A stretch of 64,000 nt of DNA from a virus, in the IMG/VR virus record IMGVR_UViG_3300033273_000208, positions 1 through 64,000 of that record. One strand, written 5' to 3'. Under the pieces are notes generated by a model, which did no database searches, was not told the origin of the DNA, and saw nothing but the letters and a program-made list of their open reading frames with translations. Of this stretch, positions 1 to 8,332 are shown one piece after another (within the stretch, counting starts at the first letter, position 1; each line of letters begins with the position of its first letter). A program made the position numbers and the translations under genes.

Positions 1-95
1 TCTATATTGAGTATGTTGTTGAGGGTGAAGGTTGTCCCTTTGATCCTAATCAGGAACCTATTCTTCCTAGAGATGCAATGCCCGAGTGGAACTAA
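1..95 (+). CDS. C-terminal end of an upstream protein (partial)
   Basis: The frame that starts at base 3 is open from the left edge to a TAA at 93-95 and gives a 30-residue tail ending in PEWN. It includes GCPFDP, loosely like the CPF motifs of the DUF6065-type proteins downstream, but the piece is too short to assign. It ends 3 bases before the halogenase start, so it probably belongs to the same transcript. Confidence 0.6.
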   Translation, partial: YIEYVVEGEGCPFDPNQEPILPRDAMPEWN

Positions 96-98
96 TGT

Positions 99-1652
99 AT
101 GATTCGTAATGTTGTTATTGTAGGCGGTGGATCTGCTGGTTGGATGACCGCCGCTGCCTTTGAAAGATTACTTCCCGAATACAACGTAACCCTCGTAGAA
201 TCCCCCGATGTTCCTATTGTTGGAGTCGGGGAATCTACTTTAGGGCATATAAACATGTACCTACATCTGCTTGGTTTGGAAGACCATGAGTGGATGAAAG
301 AATGCGATGCAACATACAAAGTTGGAATCAGATTCACAGATTTCTATAAGAAAGACAATACGCACTGGGATTATCCTTTTGTGGATCCTGATCCTGATGC
401 TCTCCCTGGGGGACTTGTATCTTTCTGGGCGCTTCGCAATGCTTATCCTGAGAAATACTCACACCCTAATACATTCGCCCGAATGGTGAATGGAAACACA
501 TGGTTGATGGAAGAGAATCGTATTGACGATTCAGGTATGTGGGGTGAGATGGATAAGGACTATTCGTACCACATGGATGCGATTAAGTTCGGACAATGGT
601 TGAAGAATAATGTGTGTAAGAACGTCAAGTACGTTCAAGGGCATGTTATGGATGCGGATTATGATGAGCAAGGTAACATCACACGATTGTTCCTTGATAC
701 CAATGTATTCCTAAAAGCAGATCTATTCATTGACTGCACAGGGTTTGGATCTGTGCTGCTGGAAGGATTGATGGGTGTCAAGCACAAGTCTTTCAATCAT
801 ATCCTCCCAAATAATAAGGCAACGGTCTGTCGTGTGCCACATACAGATCCAGAAACTCAGGTGCAGAACTATACAAATGGTACAGCACTTGCTAATGGAT
901 GGGTCTGGAACATTCCACTGTGGAATAGAACTGGCACAGGATATGTGTGGTGCGATAAGTATCAGAATGAGTCGGGTGCTGAGCAGGAGTTTAGATCACA
1001 TCTTGCCAATCATTTTGATAATGTTCCTGACGACTTCCGCGTCATTGATATACGCAATGGCAAGCATGAGAAAGCATGGCATAAGAATGTTGTTGCAGTT
1101 GGACTGTCCTATGGTTTCATTGAACCATTAGAATCCACGGGATTGTTGACAGTACATGAACAGATTCGTCGTTTGATTGAGACACTGCAGACCAGAGATG
1201 GTGTAGTTAGTAGCATTGAGAAGTCAATGTTTAACTGTGCTGCTGATCGTGAGATTGATGGATTTGCCACATTTGTGTCCTGGCACTATGCCTTCTCGCT
1301 ACGTCGTGACTCTGCTTACTGGAGATATGTAACCGAGGATATTGATTACAGTATGGATCATTTCCATATGAACAGTCCTGAGGACAATACATTTAGAGAA
1401 CTTACAACATACAAGTATAGAACTCATGAGTTTCCTGCATCAATGGCAGGTACATTGTATGTACTAGCGGGGAATGATTTTGCTACACTTAGAGGACAGG
1501 GGCAAACTGTTACCTACGAAAAGTTTGGTGAACCTCCCCTAGATAGACTGTCGGGAGACGTTGACAGCAAGATGTATTGTGCATTAGAATACGTCAAGAA
1601 ACTACCTACATCCTATGAGTATTTGAGGGACACCATCTATGCTGTTTCGTAA
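99..1652 (+). CDS. Flavin-dependent tryptophan halogenase-like protein
   Basis: 517 aa, the usual length for flavin-dependent halogenases (PrnA/RebH family), which use FADH2, O2 and halide to make hypohalous acid that a lysine hands to the substrate. Visible: the N-terminal FAD-binding GGGSAGW (residues 9-15), GVGEST (42-47), a lysine in TYKVGIRF (Lys74) at the place of the PrnA catalytic Lys79, and the diagnostic WxWxIP motif as WVWNIP (267-272). These halogenases recur in cyanophage genomes, but their substrate is unknown to me. It overlaps the next gene by 14 bases and heads a chain of oxygenase genes, suggesting joint work on one substrate. The enzyme class is secure; tryptophan as substrate is only a family name. 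Confidence 0.92.
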   Translation: MIRNVVIVGGGSAGWMTAAAFERLLPEYNVTLVESPDVPIVGVGESTLGHINMYLHLLGLEDHEWMKECDATYKVGIRFTDFYKKDNTHWDYPFVDPDPDALPGGLVSFWALRNAYPEKYSHPNTFARMVNGNTWLMEENRIDDSGMWGEMDKDYSYHMDAIKFGQWLKNNVCKNVKYVQGHVMDADYDEQGNITRLFLDTNVFLKADLFIDCTGFGSVLLEGLMGVKHKSFNHILPNNKATVCRVPHTDPETQVQNYTNGTALANGWVWNIPLWNRTGTGYVWCDKYQNESGAEQEFRSHLANHFDNVPDDFRVIDIRNGKHEKAWHKNVVAVGLSYGFIEPLESTGLLTVHEQIRRLIETLQTRDGVVSSIEKSMFNCAADREIDGFATFVSWHYAFSLRRDSAYWRYVTEDIDYSMDHFHMNSPEDNTFRELTTYKYRTHEFPASMAGTLYVLAGNDFATLRGQGQTVTYEKFGEPPLDRLSGDVDSKMYCALEYVKKLPTSYEYLRDTIYAVS

Positions 1653-2361
1653 GAGAAAACCAATCAGGTTCTGGTCTACTCTCCCAGGTGTAAAAGATTG
1701 CCATCCAGTGTATCCAGCACAAAAACTGGAACGCAAGATGTCAAAGTGCCCGTTTGCTGCTATACAACAACATGCCAGCAAATGTCCCGCATTGAAACAA
1801 TGGAGTAACACGGGGTTTATTATTCCTGCTCCGTGTGACTTCGTTATCATTACAAATGGTGATGGTGTTAGTGTAGACTGGAGAGCACCCACACTACTTG
1901 ATACTGACAATGGATTTATTACGATCCACGATGATAAACAAGCAAAGGCATCTGCACCACCTCACAGTATGGATTCTGTGATCAAGGTGGGTACAACCTG
2001 GAGAGTGTGGGCACCAAAAGATATTGTGTTTATTCAGTCCCCTGTGCTATATAATGGTGAGGAGCGATTCACTGCAGCAAGTGGTATCTTTGATCCCACA
2101 AGAGTTCCACAACTCAATGCACAACTTTATTGGCATGTGTTAGAGGGTGAAACACTCATTGAGGCAGGCACACCGCTATTCCAAGTCACGCCGATTCTTC
2201 GCAAATCGCTTAGACAGTGGGACTATGTAGTCGAGGATGCTAATGAGTCTGATCGTATGTTTGAAGCAGCGATCTCATATAATATGACATCTAAGTTTGA
2301 TATAGATACACATAGCGTCCTTAAAAACAACCAAAAGATTATTGAGAACCGTCATGTCTGA
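1639..2361 (+). CDS. DUF6065-type protein
   Basis: 240 aa. It resembles the DUF6065 proteins found beside cyanophage halogenases and oxygenases: a KCPFAA then KCPALKQW cysteine-rich start (residues about 35-55), a central beta-rich part, and GTPLFQVTPI near residue 180. Catalytic function is unknown. The start overlaps the halogenase end by 14 bases. A divergent relative lies at 4009-4698 with the same order of elements (CP..W, PxDL/PCDF, GTPxFxV), so the two look like paralogues flanking two oxygenases. The family name is from memory and moderately certain. Confidence 0.75.
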   Translation: MLFRKRKPIRFWSTLPGVKDCHPVYPAQKLERKMSKCPFAAIQQHASKCPALKQWSNTGFIIPAPCDFVIITNGDGVSVDWRAPTLLDTDNGFITIHDDKQAKASAPPHSMDSVIKVGTTWRVWAPKDIVFIQSPVLYNGEERFTAASGIFDPTRVPQLNAQLYWHVLEGETLIEAGTPLFQVTPILRKSLRQWDYVVEDANESDRMFEAAISYNMTSKFDIDTHSVLKNNQKIIENRHV

Positions 2362-2740
2362 AGAACTTAAAGTATCGTCAATCGATGAACTGTGGGATAA
2401 TCTTGCACTGCAACATGCAGTCAAGATGGAACAATACCTTGTAGCAAAGGGTCAACTGGATACTACTCTCGCCAACCCTGCATCTCAGGGAAGTGGTGTA
2501 ACATTTGATGTTAGAGAGATCCAAAACCTCCGCGATGAACTTGTAAAGATTGAGGGTGCACTTGATGCTCTGAATATCATCTACACTCAGATCGAGGGTA
2601 AAGAAGCACGCACATATGTTGTTGAACCTGAGCGTCCAGCACCTAAGGTAAGAGCGAAGGGTAGGGGCAAAGAGAAGTATAAAGAACTGGAAGAATGGGC
2701 ACCTGATGTTGATGCACCGAAGGTTGATACTGGTCTCTGA
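2354..2740 (+). CDS. Hypothetical protein, partly coiled coil
   Basis: 128 aa from the ATG at 2354; a TTG four codons earlier is possible but less likely. The middle (about residues 50-85, LRDELVKIEGALDALNIIY) looks like an amphipathic helix. The tail is charged and basic (KVRAKGRGKEKYKELEEW). It overlaps the preceding stop by 8 bases, and its TGA overlaps the next ATG (TGATGA), so translation is probably coupled. No function recognised. Confidence 0.75.
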   Translation: MSEELKVSSIDELWDNLALQHAVKMEQYLVAKGQLDTTLANPASQGSGVTFDVREIQNLRDELVKIEGALDALNIIYTQIEGKEARTYVVEPERPAPKVRAKGRGKEKYKELEEWAPDVDAPKVDTGL

Positions 2741-3399
2741 TGATAAATCAAGAGTTGTTATTTCCTACACCAGTATGGTGGCAGGACTTTGATCTAGATA
2801 CTGATAAACTAACTGAAATATGCCATCAGATTCGTGATGAATATGATGGTCAAGTTAGATCTAATGTCGGTGGATATCAGTCCACCGATTTCAATGGCGA
2901 ACATCTATTGACTGTGGATGATGAGTTGGGTAAACTTGCTCATCATCTTACAGACATGGCAACACAAATCTACGCACGATTTGAACCACAAGGTACACAT
3001 GTGGAGATGGCAAATCTGTGGATCAATATCAATCATGGCAATGATTACAACGTCACTCATACACATCCTGGTTCTGTAATCTCTGGTGCATACTATGTCA
3101 CTGCACCAGAAGACGCAGGTAAGATTGTATTTGTGAAGGATCATTCCTCTGCATTTAACTTCTCATCCGTGGGAACAATGCAAGACTTTGCTGAAGGTGA
3201 AGGTGAACCATGGTTGTGGAATCAGTTTATGTACCCACCTGTCAAGAATAGGTGTATAATGTTCCCAGCATGGTTGCCACACAAAGTTGAACGAAGTGAG
3301 ACACAATCAGAACGTATCTCTATCTCATTCAACTTTGTACCTAGACAAAACCATGATAAAATAATGTATGGCATCGTGAAGAAGATCAATGAATGTTGA
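2740..3399 (+). CDS. 2OG-Fe(II) oxygenase (TIGR02466-like)
   Basis: 219 aa. It starts with LFPTPVW, the hallmark opening of this phage oxygenase family. The jelly-roll core shows THTHPGSVISGAYYV (His107/His109) and, after PAWLPH, His181 as the distal iron ligand, then ERISISFNF with Arg192 placed to bind 2-oxoglutarate. The family uses 2OG and O2 to hydroxylate; the substrate cannot be read from sequence. It is one of eight oxygenase or cupin genes in the first 18 kb and is closely related to the next gene, which it overlaps by 11 bases. Confidence 0.85.
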   Translation: MINQELLFPTPVWWQDFDLDTDKLTEICHQIRDEYDGQVRSNVGGYQSTDFNGEHLLTVDDELGKLAHHLTDMATQIYARFEPQGTHVEMANLWININHGNDYNVTHTHPGSVISGAYYVTAPEDAGKIVFVKDHSSAFNFSSVGTMQDFAEGEGEPWLWNQFMYPPVKNRCIMFPAWLPHKVERSETQSERISISFNFVPRQNHDKIMYGIVKKINEC

Positions 3400-4018
3400 G
3401 TTTCTATTTCCCACACCAGTCTGGCATGAAGATGTAAATGTCGATACTGATGCTCTGATTGCATTCAGTGTTGATTATATGCGTACTGAAAAGATGAACG
3501 GTGGTAGTTATGAATCAATGAATCTAACTGGTGCACAGTTCAGAGACAGTAAGTGTGTTGTTGGTAGTTTTGTCAGACAGGTGGAGGATAAAGCAAACGA
3601 AGCATTCCAAGACTTTGGTCCTCTGAATACATATGCTGAGATGGATCACTTCTGGTTCATTACAGTTCCACCAGGAGATCGTATGGCATTACATACACAT
3701 CCTGGTGCTGTGTTGTCTGGTGTTGTATATTTGTATGTGCCTGAAGGTGATGCTGGTTCTATCACTATTCGTAGAGATGCAACAACATCTCACCTCTATC
3801 ATTCTCTAGGTGCATACACATCATGCAATCGTGGTGACAATCAAATCACCTGGGACTCTGTAAGTTACGCTCCTGTTGTCAACAAGATGGTGCTATTTCC
3901 TGCATGGCAACCACACTCAGTATCACAGAATAATACTGACCAGGATCGCATCTCAGTGTCTTTTAACTTCCGCGTTAAGGAAGGTGTATACCCACATACG
4001 TCAAGATTATGGCAGTAG
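3389..4018 (+). CDS. 2OG-Fe(II) oxygenase (TIGR02466-like)
   Basis: 209 aa, a tandem relative of the preceding gene. LFPTPVW is at residues 6-12, LHTHPGAVLSGVVYL carries the proximal His102/His104, LFPAWQPHSV gives His176, and DRISVSFNF gives Arg187. Sequence outside these motifs is quite different from its neighbour, which suggests an old duplication and different substrates. It overlaps both neighbours by about 10 bases. Confidence 0.85.
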   Translation: MNVEFLFPTPVWHEDVNVDTDALIAFSVDYMRTEKMNGGSYESMNLTGAQFRDSKCVVGSFVRQVEDKANEAFQDFGPLNTYAEMDHFWFITVPPGDRMALHTHPGAVLSGVVYLYVPEGDAGSITIRRDATTSHLYHSLGAYTSCNRGDNQITWDSVSYAPVVNKMVLFPAWQPHSVSQNNTDQDRISVSFNFRVKEGVYPHTSRLWQ

Positions 4019-4698
4019 ATATTTACTATACATCTGTGATTCCCAAGAGGGACGAAGACTATCAGATCCCTACATTTGCTGAGGACTATGAAGTTCCACC
4101 TACACCAGCATACAATGATGGGATAAAGTCTCATGACCACATGTATTGTCCTGCCCACAAAGAGTGGTGTAAGAATAGATGGACATTTTACATGCCATTT
4201 GATCTACACTTCAGGTGCGACAGTGAGCATCGCATGATAGGATCAGATACACATGGAGATAAACTACAAGATCTGATTTCGATTGGTCCTAACTGGTGGG
4301 ATGATGAACTGCCAGAGATAGAAATCACATACAACACATTGTTTTGGACTAATACAAAGAATGTGTGGTTAGAGTATACTGGTCATCCCACAGTTGCACA
4401 GCATGGATTCAGTGTGGTGCCTGGCACATTTCCTATGTCATCATGGATGAGATCATTGCCTATTGGTGTCATTCCACATCGTATTGATGACGGTATCTAT
4501 ATCAAACGTGGTACACCCATCTTTCATGTTAAGTTTGTGCGAGGTAAAGATACATTCAAACTCACTAGAAAGACACCACCACCTGATAAGATAGTGCAAA
4601 TCAAACAGGATCAAGAACTCAAACACTGGGCACCATTTAAGTCCTGGGATCTAATCATGAAGAGGGAATCTAAATGTCCATTTCGTATCCGTTTCTGA
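4009..4698 (+). CDS. DUF6065-like protein, divergent paralogue
   Basis: 229 aa. Elements shared with the protein at 1639-2361: YCPAHKEWC near residue 45, a YMPFDLHF segment, a VVPGTFP region, and KRGTPIFHVKFV near residue 170. It ends in KCPFRIRF, recalling the KCPF that begins the other protein. Catalytic role unknown. It overlaps the oxygenase upstream by 10 bases and the cupin gene downstream by 25 bases. Paralogy is my inference from motif order and needs an alignment. Confidence 0.65.
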   Translation: MAVDIYYTSVIPKRDEDYQIPTFAEDYEVPPTPAYNDGIKSHDHMYCPAHKEWCKNRWTFYMPFDLHFRCDSEHRMIGSDTHGDKLQDLISIGPNWWDDELPEIEITYNTLFWTNTKNVWLEYTGHPTVAQHGFSVVPGTFPMSSWMRSLPIGVIPHRIDDGIYIKRGTPIFHVKFVRGKDTFKLTRKTPPPDKIVQIKQDQELKHWAPFKSWDLIMKRESKCPFRIRF

Positions 4699-5366
4699 AC
4701 CGTGAGCATTACGTCTGTGGTGACACACCGTTGTTATTCAAGGGTGTATGTGATGCACCTATACTCTATGTGGACTGGGAAGATGTTGAGCACTGCTTAA
4801 ACAATCCCTGGGAGTATAACATTGAGATTCTTGACAGCAATAACATCAAAGTTCCTATGCCCACTGTTCCTCACCCGTGGCATGGTAACTGGCATCCAGA
4901 CAAGAAAGTTATCATGGATCTTGTCAATGATAACCACACATTTGTGATTGCTAAGTATGGTCATCATAATGTTCATGTTAATGCATTGCTGCGTAGGATT
5001 GAGGATGCATTTGATGTAGCATGTGATGCACACATTTATGGTGCATTAGGTGGTGCAAGTTCATTCAAGATTCATTGGGATCAACCAGCAAACTTCATCA
5101 TGCAAATACATGGTGAGACACATTGGACAGTATATAATGAACGGTGTAGTACACTTGTCAAATATACTGGATTCCCCTATAATCCTAGTGAGGATGAAGT
5201 AACACCTGCAATCGATACGGTACTACAACCTGGAGACATGTTGTATATACCATCACGTTGTTATCATTGTGCTTGTCCTGATCAAGAACGACTGTCCCTA
5301 AGTATTCCTTGTTGGCATGATCCTGAGAACAAACCAGACAGAAATCAATACACACTTGATCTCTGA
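4674..5366 (+). CDS. Cupin/JmjC-type Fe(II) oxygenase
   Basis: 230 aa. The metal site of the cupin_4/JmjC fold is visible: FKIHWDQPANFIMQIHG with His134 and Asp136 (HxD), and LQPGDMLYIPSRCYHCA with His198. Members hydroxylate proteins (often histidine or arginine of ribosomal proteins) or small molecules with 2OG. It differs from the jelly-roll TIGR02466 type nearby, so the cluster combines at least two oxygenase architectures. The N-terminal 60 residues have no recognised motif. It overlaps the next frame by about 50 bases. Confidence 0.8.
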   Translation: MSISYPFLNREHYVCGDTPLLFKGVCDAPILYVDWEDVEHCLNNPWEYNIEILDSNNIKVPMPTVPHPWHGNWHPDKKVIMDLVNDNHTFVIAKYGHHNVHVNALLRRIEDAFDVACDAHIYGALGGASSFKIHWDQPANFIMQIHGETHWTVYNERCSTLVKYTGFPYNPSEDEVTPAIDTVLQPGDMLYIPSRCYHCACPDQERLSLSIPCWHDPENKPDRNQYTLDL

Positions 5367-5853
5367 TGTAGCAACAAAAGAGATTGAACGTATAGTTACT
5401 GCTCCTGAGTTTCCCTGGTTTTATATACCTGATGCCACGGATCTTGTGCCTTCTGGTGGTGGTGCATTCATGCATCTATTGAAGATGGACTATGAGGTAC
5501 GATCACCATATTATGATCTATTTCATCTAGAGATCTGTAACTTTGCAAATCTCTATGGATATAGTCATGAGGATATATACCGTGCACGATTGGGTTTATT
5601 GTATCCCACCAAGAAGAAACATAACAAACCACATGTAGACTTCACTGATCCACATGATGTGATGTTGTGGTATATAACCAGTAACGATAAAGCACCCACA
5701 TTATTCTTCAATGACAGACTTGAAGAGATTCATCGTGTAGAATGTAGGCAGGGTCGTGTTGTGCATTTCCCTGGACATATGCTACACGCTTCAACACCAC
5801 CCAAGGATGGTATTCGTGTCGTTCTAAATGTAAATCTGAAGAGGTCAGTATGA
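5317..5853 (+). CDS. 2OG-Fe(II) oxygenase
   Basis: 178 aa with a classical HxD...H...R set: KPHVDFTD (His106, Asp108), GHMLHAS (His157) and GIRVVLNV (Arg167). This is the prolyl-4-hydroxylase-like phage form, not the LFPTPVW type. The ATG at 5317 gives a 50-base overlap with the cupin gene; a TTG at 5356 would shorten this to 11 bases. The stop overlaps the next ATG (ATGA). Confidence 0.8.
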   Translation: MILRTNQTEINTHLISDVATKEIERIVTAPEFPWFYIPDATDLVPSGGGAFMHLLKMDYEVRSPYYDLFHLEICNFANLYGYSHEDIYRARLGLLYPTKKKHNKPHVDFTDPHDVMLWYITSNDKAPTLFFNDRLEEIHRVECRQGRVVHFPGHMLHASTPPKDGIRVVLNVNLKRSV

Positions 5854-6359
5854 TTACACAATGGTTTGATAGATCTAAGGGCGAGTGGCATTCACACCGC
5901 AGATATTTGTATGGTGAGAGTGCAGAACTCATGACCAGTGAACTACTCGTTGGTGACCTGAATGATGTTGAGAAAGCAGTCATTCCAGAAGATCTCAACA
6001 GTGACTATTATGTAAAGTTTGGATGGCAAACTGTTAAATATAGTTCAGGTGAACCTGCTTCATCTGGTGAGATGCTTGTCGGAATCAATAGTAAGGATGG
6101 GAAGATGTATCGCTCTCAAGGATACATGACCTCCAATCCCACCATGACTGATGTAACTATGATTGATGAGGATACTATCCTCTTTGATACGGAGTATGGA
6201 AAACAAAGATTTCGTGAAGAGATTCGACTCCTACACAATGACTCGGTAAGATTACGACAGACGATTGGTTTCAAGGGCAACCGTGTGACTATCGTCGGTC
6301 AATACTACGAAACTCGTAAGGAGAACGAGACCGATGTTCCTCAAGTCAGCACCACTTAG
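5850..6359 (+). CDS. CpcS/CpeS-like phycobiliprotein lyase
   Basis: 169 aa, the length of CpcS/CpeS bilin lyases, which have a lipocalin fold and attach phycobilins to cysteines of phycobiliproteins. Visible family features: an N-terminal WFDRSKGEWHSHRRYLYG (residues 5-22), a YRSQGY strand, the acidic ILFDTEYGKQRFREEI stretch (110-125) matching the TEYE..S..ERFWF region of CpcS, then VRLRQTIG and VGQYYETR. Bilin-related genes are known in cyanophages, and this one suggests a host with phycobilisomes or phycoerythrin. It is embedded in the oxygenase chain. The active-site arginine and tryptophan positions need structural alignment; another lipocalin-like role is possible. Confidence 0.7.
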   Translation: MITQWFDRSKGEWHSHRRYLYGESAELMTSELLVGDLNDVEKAVIPEDLNSDYYVKFGWQTVKYSSGEPASSGEMLVGINSKDGKMYRSQGYMTSNPTMTDVTMIDEDTILFDTEYGKQRFREEIRLLHNDSVRLRQTIGFKGNRVTIVGQYYETRKENETDVPQVSTT

Positions 6360-6501
6360 CAAAGAGGCGAAAGGATTGCTCAAGAGAGCAATGTTATTGT
6401 TACTCTCTGACCTCTATAAGAGGCAGGGAGACATCAGTCCCAGACAACGTGATACAATACATGAGATTGTTACTACATTACATCTTGAACCCGAAGCATG
6501 A
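6334..6501 (+). CDS. Small hypothetical protein
   Basis: 55 aa (MFLKSAPLSKEAKGL...). It overlaps the lyase end by 26 bases and shares ATGA with the next start, which fills an otherwise empty 138-base gap and fits the coupled layout. Predicted helical and basic. Function unknown. Confidence 0.6.
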   Translation: MFLKSAPLSKEAKGLLKRAMLLLLSDLYKRQGDISPRQRDTIHEIVTTLHLEPEA

Positions 6502-7106
6502 CTGTTTTCCCTATATTCTCCACACCTGTTTATGTTGACACCTATGATATTCCACAAGATGAAATAGATCTAATCAAACAGGAAGAATATAAGGATTATC
6601 CAAAGCGTGCAGATGGTATGCAGTCAGTGGATACACAACTCCTCAAGAGGTATCCGCGTCTGCATCACATCTGTCTGGGTCATATTGCCCACTATGCTCA
6701 CAATGTCCTCGCTATTGATGATCGAGTGACATGTGAGATTGTGTGTTCATGGGTCAACAAACACCGTCCTGGTGAGAGAGCAAACAGGCATGGACATACC
6801 AATAGTATGTTCACAGGTTGCCTGTATCTTGACGTGCCCGATGATAGTGGTAACATCATCTTTGAAGCATCATATAATCATGCCACATGGAACACAGGTA
6901 CACTCGAACCAGCAACATGGGAGGATAACATACTCAACTCACGCATCTGGCAGATTGTACCTGAGCGTGGCATGATTGTATGCTTCCCTGCACATGTAGA
7001 CCACTACACAGGATACAATGAGTCTACACAAGATAGATACTCATTAGGATTCAATGTAATGATGAAAGGTGACTTTAGTGCACCTACACGAGATTTGGTG
7101 TTATGA
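6498..7106 (+). CDS. 2OG-Fe(II) oxygenase (TIGR02466-like)
   Basis: 202 aa. It opens with FPIFSTPVYV. The iron site is RHGHTNSMFTGCLYL (His98/His100) with His169 in FPAHVDHYTG, and DRYSLGFNV carries Arg180. It is more closely related to the next gene than to the pair at 2.7-4.0 kb; both have long spacers before the HxH and a CEIVCSW / ARHHCSW strand. Substrate unknown. Confidence 0.85.
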   Translation: MTVFPIFSTPVYVDTYDIPQDEIDLIKQEEYKDYPKRADGMQSVDTQLLKRYPRLHHICLGHIAHYAHNVLAIDDRVTCEIVCSWVNKHRPGERANRHGHTNSMFTGCLYLDVPDDSGNIIFEASYNHATWNTGTLEPATWEDNILNSRIWQIVPERGMIVCFPAHVDHYTGYNESTQDRYSLGFNVMMKGDFSAPTRDLVL

Positions 7107-7735
7107 ACTTAGGTGAATACGATAGATCAGTCTTTCCACTGTTTAACAATCCACTCTATGTGTCTCGCAATGCTCCACTGTCTGCAGAGATAGTGGAATA
7201 TGTTGTTAATCAGGAGTATTATTCTGACCCACAAGAGAAGAATGGTGAGAATACTTCCAACCAAAGACTATTAGATGGATGCCCAGAGTTAAAGGCATTG
7301 GTTGAGAGACATCTGAATCACTATTTGTATAACATACTGTGCTTTGATAGGAAATATGTAGCACGTCATCATTGTTCGTGGGCAACTAGACACAAGACAG
7401 GTCATTCTGCTCACAAACATACACATTGCAACTCAATGTATAGTGGTGTGATATACATAAAAACGCCACCTAAATGTGGGGATATATTGTTTCACGCTGA
7501 TTGCAATCGTGACACATATACAACACCAGCAATGAGACCTGATATTGTTGAGCACAATATCTACAACTCAGCGTGTTGGTCTATACCTGCTGAAGAGGCA
7601 TTGATATTACTGTTTCCATCAACTGTGGAGCATAGTGTTGAACCCAACCGAAGTCTGTCGGATCGGTATAGTGTTGCGTTCAACTATTGGTTGCATGGAC
7701 AGTACGGCGACTGTACCAATAGGTTGACTATATGA
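7103..7735 (+). CDS. 2OG-Fe(II) oxygenase (TIGR02466-like)
   Basis: 210 aa, a tandem relative of the previous gene. FPLFNNPLYV is at residues 11-20, HKHTHCNSMYSGVIYI gives His106/His108, FPSTVEHSV gives His177, and DRYSVAFNYW gives Arg188. ATGA overlaps occur at both ends. The two tandem pairs (2.7-4.0 kb and 6.5-7.7 kb) suggest repeated expansion of the family in this genome. Confidence 0.85.
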   Translation: MNLGEYDRSVFPLFNNPLYVSRNAPLSAEIVEYVVNQEYYSDPQEKNGENTSNQRLLDGCPELKALVERHLNHYLYNILCFDRKYVARHHCSWATRHKTGHSAHKHTHCNSMYSGVIYIKTPPKCGDILFHADCNRDTYTTPAMRPDIVEHNIYNSACWSIPAEEALILLFPSTVEHSVEPNRSLSDRYSVAFNYWLHGQYGDCTNRLTI

Positions 7736-8067
7736 CGACACCTCTGCTAATCTCAGAGTCAGTTCCACTGGAGATCAGGAACATCATGAAGTCATTGGAG
7801 ATTGGATCACCTATCCGATATGATGGAATGGAAGGACATGTGTGCTTCGTTTGTGATTCCTACATTTCTATGTGCTTCCGTGAGTATGAACATGGTGACA
7901 AATCTGCTCGACATCCAACAACCAAGTGTTGTGTACTTATCTTTCAAGAGTTCTGGGATGAGATCGAGATTGACGACACCCACTTCTATAATAAGAAGGC
8001 ATACAATGGACTGATCCATGAACATCCTGGCAACGATATGCTACCCGAAGGAGAGCGCCCCAAATGA
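7732..8067 (+). CDS. Hypothetical protein
   Basis: 111 aa, acidic, with a compact beta-rich core (IGSPIRYDGMEGHVCFVCDSYISMCF). It starts in an ATGA overlap and ends in one with the next gene. It looks like a conserved cyanophage small protein; I do not recognise a function. Confidence 0.75.
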   Translation: MTTPLLISESVPLEIRNIMKSLEIGSPIRYDGMEGHVCFVCDSYISMCFREYEHGDKSARHPTTKCCVLIFQEFWDEIEIDDTHFYNKKAYNGLIHEHPGNDMLPEGERPK

Positions 8068-8213
8068 ATACCAAAAAAGACCCACAAAAATCAACCAACA
8101 ATCTCCCCTCTGTTTATGACATCAAACGCGAAGAAATACAACGTTATTTGGAAGAGACAGAAGAAGAAAGGGCATACTTCGACAGTTACAGCGACGTTCC
8201 TGACGCTAGTTGA
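8064..8213 (+). CDS. Small hypothetical protein
   Basis: 49 aa, strongly charged (VYDIKREEIQRYLEETEEE), one predicted helix. ATG at 8064 overlaps the previous TGA. Its last two thirds overlap the next gene in another frame. The acidic helix looks like a genuine small phage protein, but one of the two overlapping frames may not be expressed. Confidence 0.55.
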   Translation: MNTKKDPQKSTNNLPSVYDIKREEIQRYLEETEEERAYFDSYSDVPDAS

Positions 8214-8292
8214 TGCTATTGAGTGGGAAAAGCACCTCAAGAAGAGTGGCGTGACAGTTTGCGAAGTGCACCCCGTTTTCACCGACTGGTGA
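8116..8292 (+). CDS. Small hypothetical protein, out-of-frame overlap
   Basis: 58 aa. The shape KYNVIWKRQKKKG, then TFLTLVDAIEWEKHLKKSGV, then VEVxPxF-like VCEVHPVF fits a common cyanophage small-protein pattern (a strand, a DAIxWE helix, a closing strand). It overlaps the preceding gene by 98 bases in another frame, and the promoter box at 8251 lies inside it. Function unknown. Confidence 0.55.
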   Translation: MTSNAKKYNVIWKRQKKKGHTSTVTATFLTLVDAIEWEKHLKKSGVTVCEVHPVFTDW

Positions 8293-8308
8293 GGTGTGGT
8301 AGTATATT
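8251..8308 (+). promoter_or_regulatory. Promoter module (GTGACAGT box plus -10)
   Basis: GTGACAGT at 8251 is followed 52 bases later by a -10-like TATATT (8303-8308), and the helicase ATG lies 30 bases after the -10 start. The same box-to-(-10) spacing recurs at 12745, 13981 and 15966, which is why I call it a module. Confidence 0.6.
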
Positions 8309-8332
8309 ATTTCTGTTGAGCGATCCACATAC

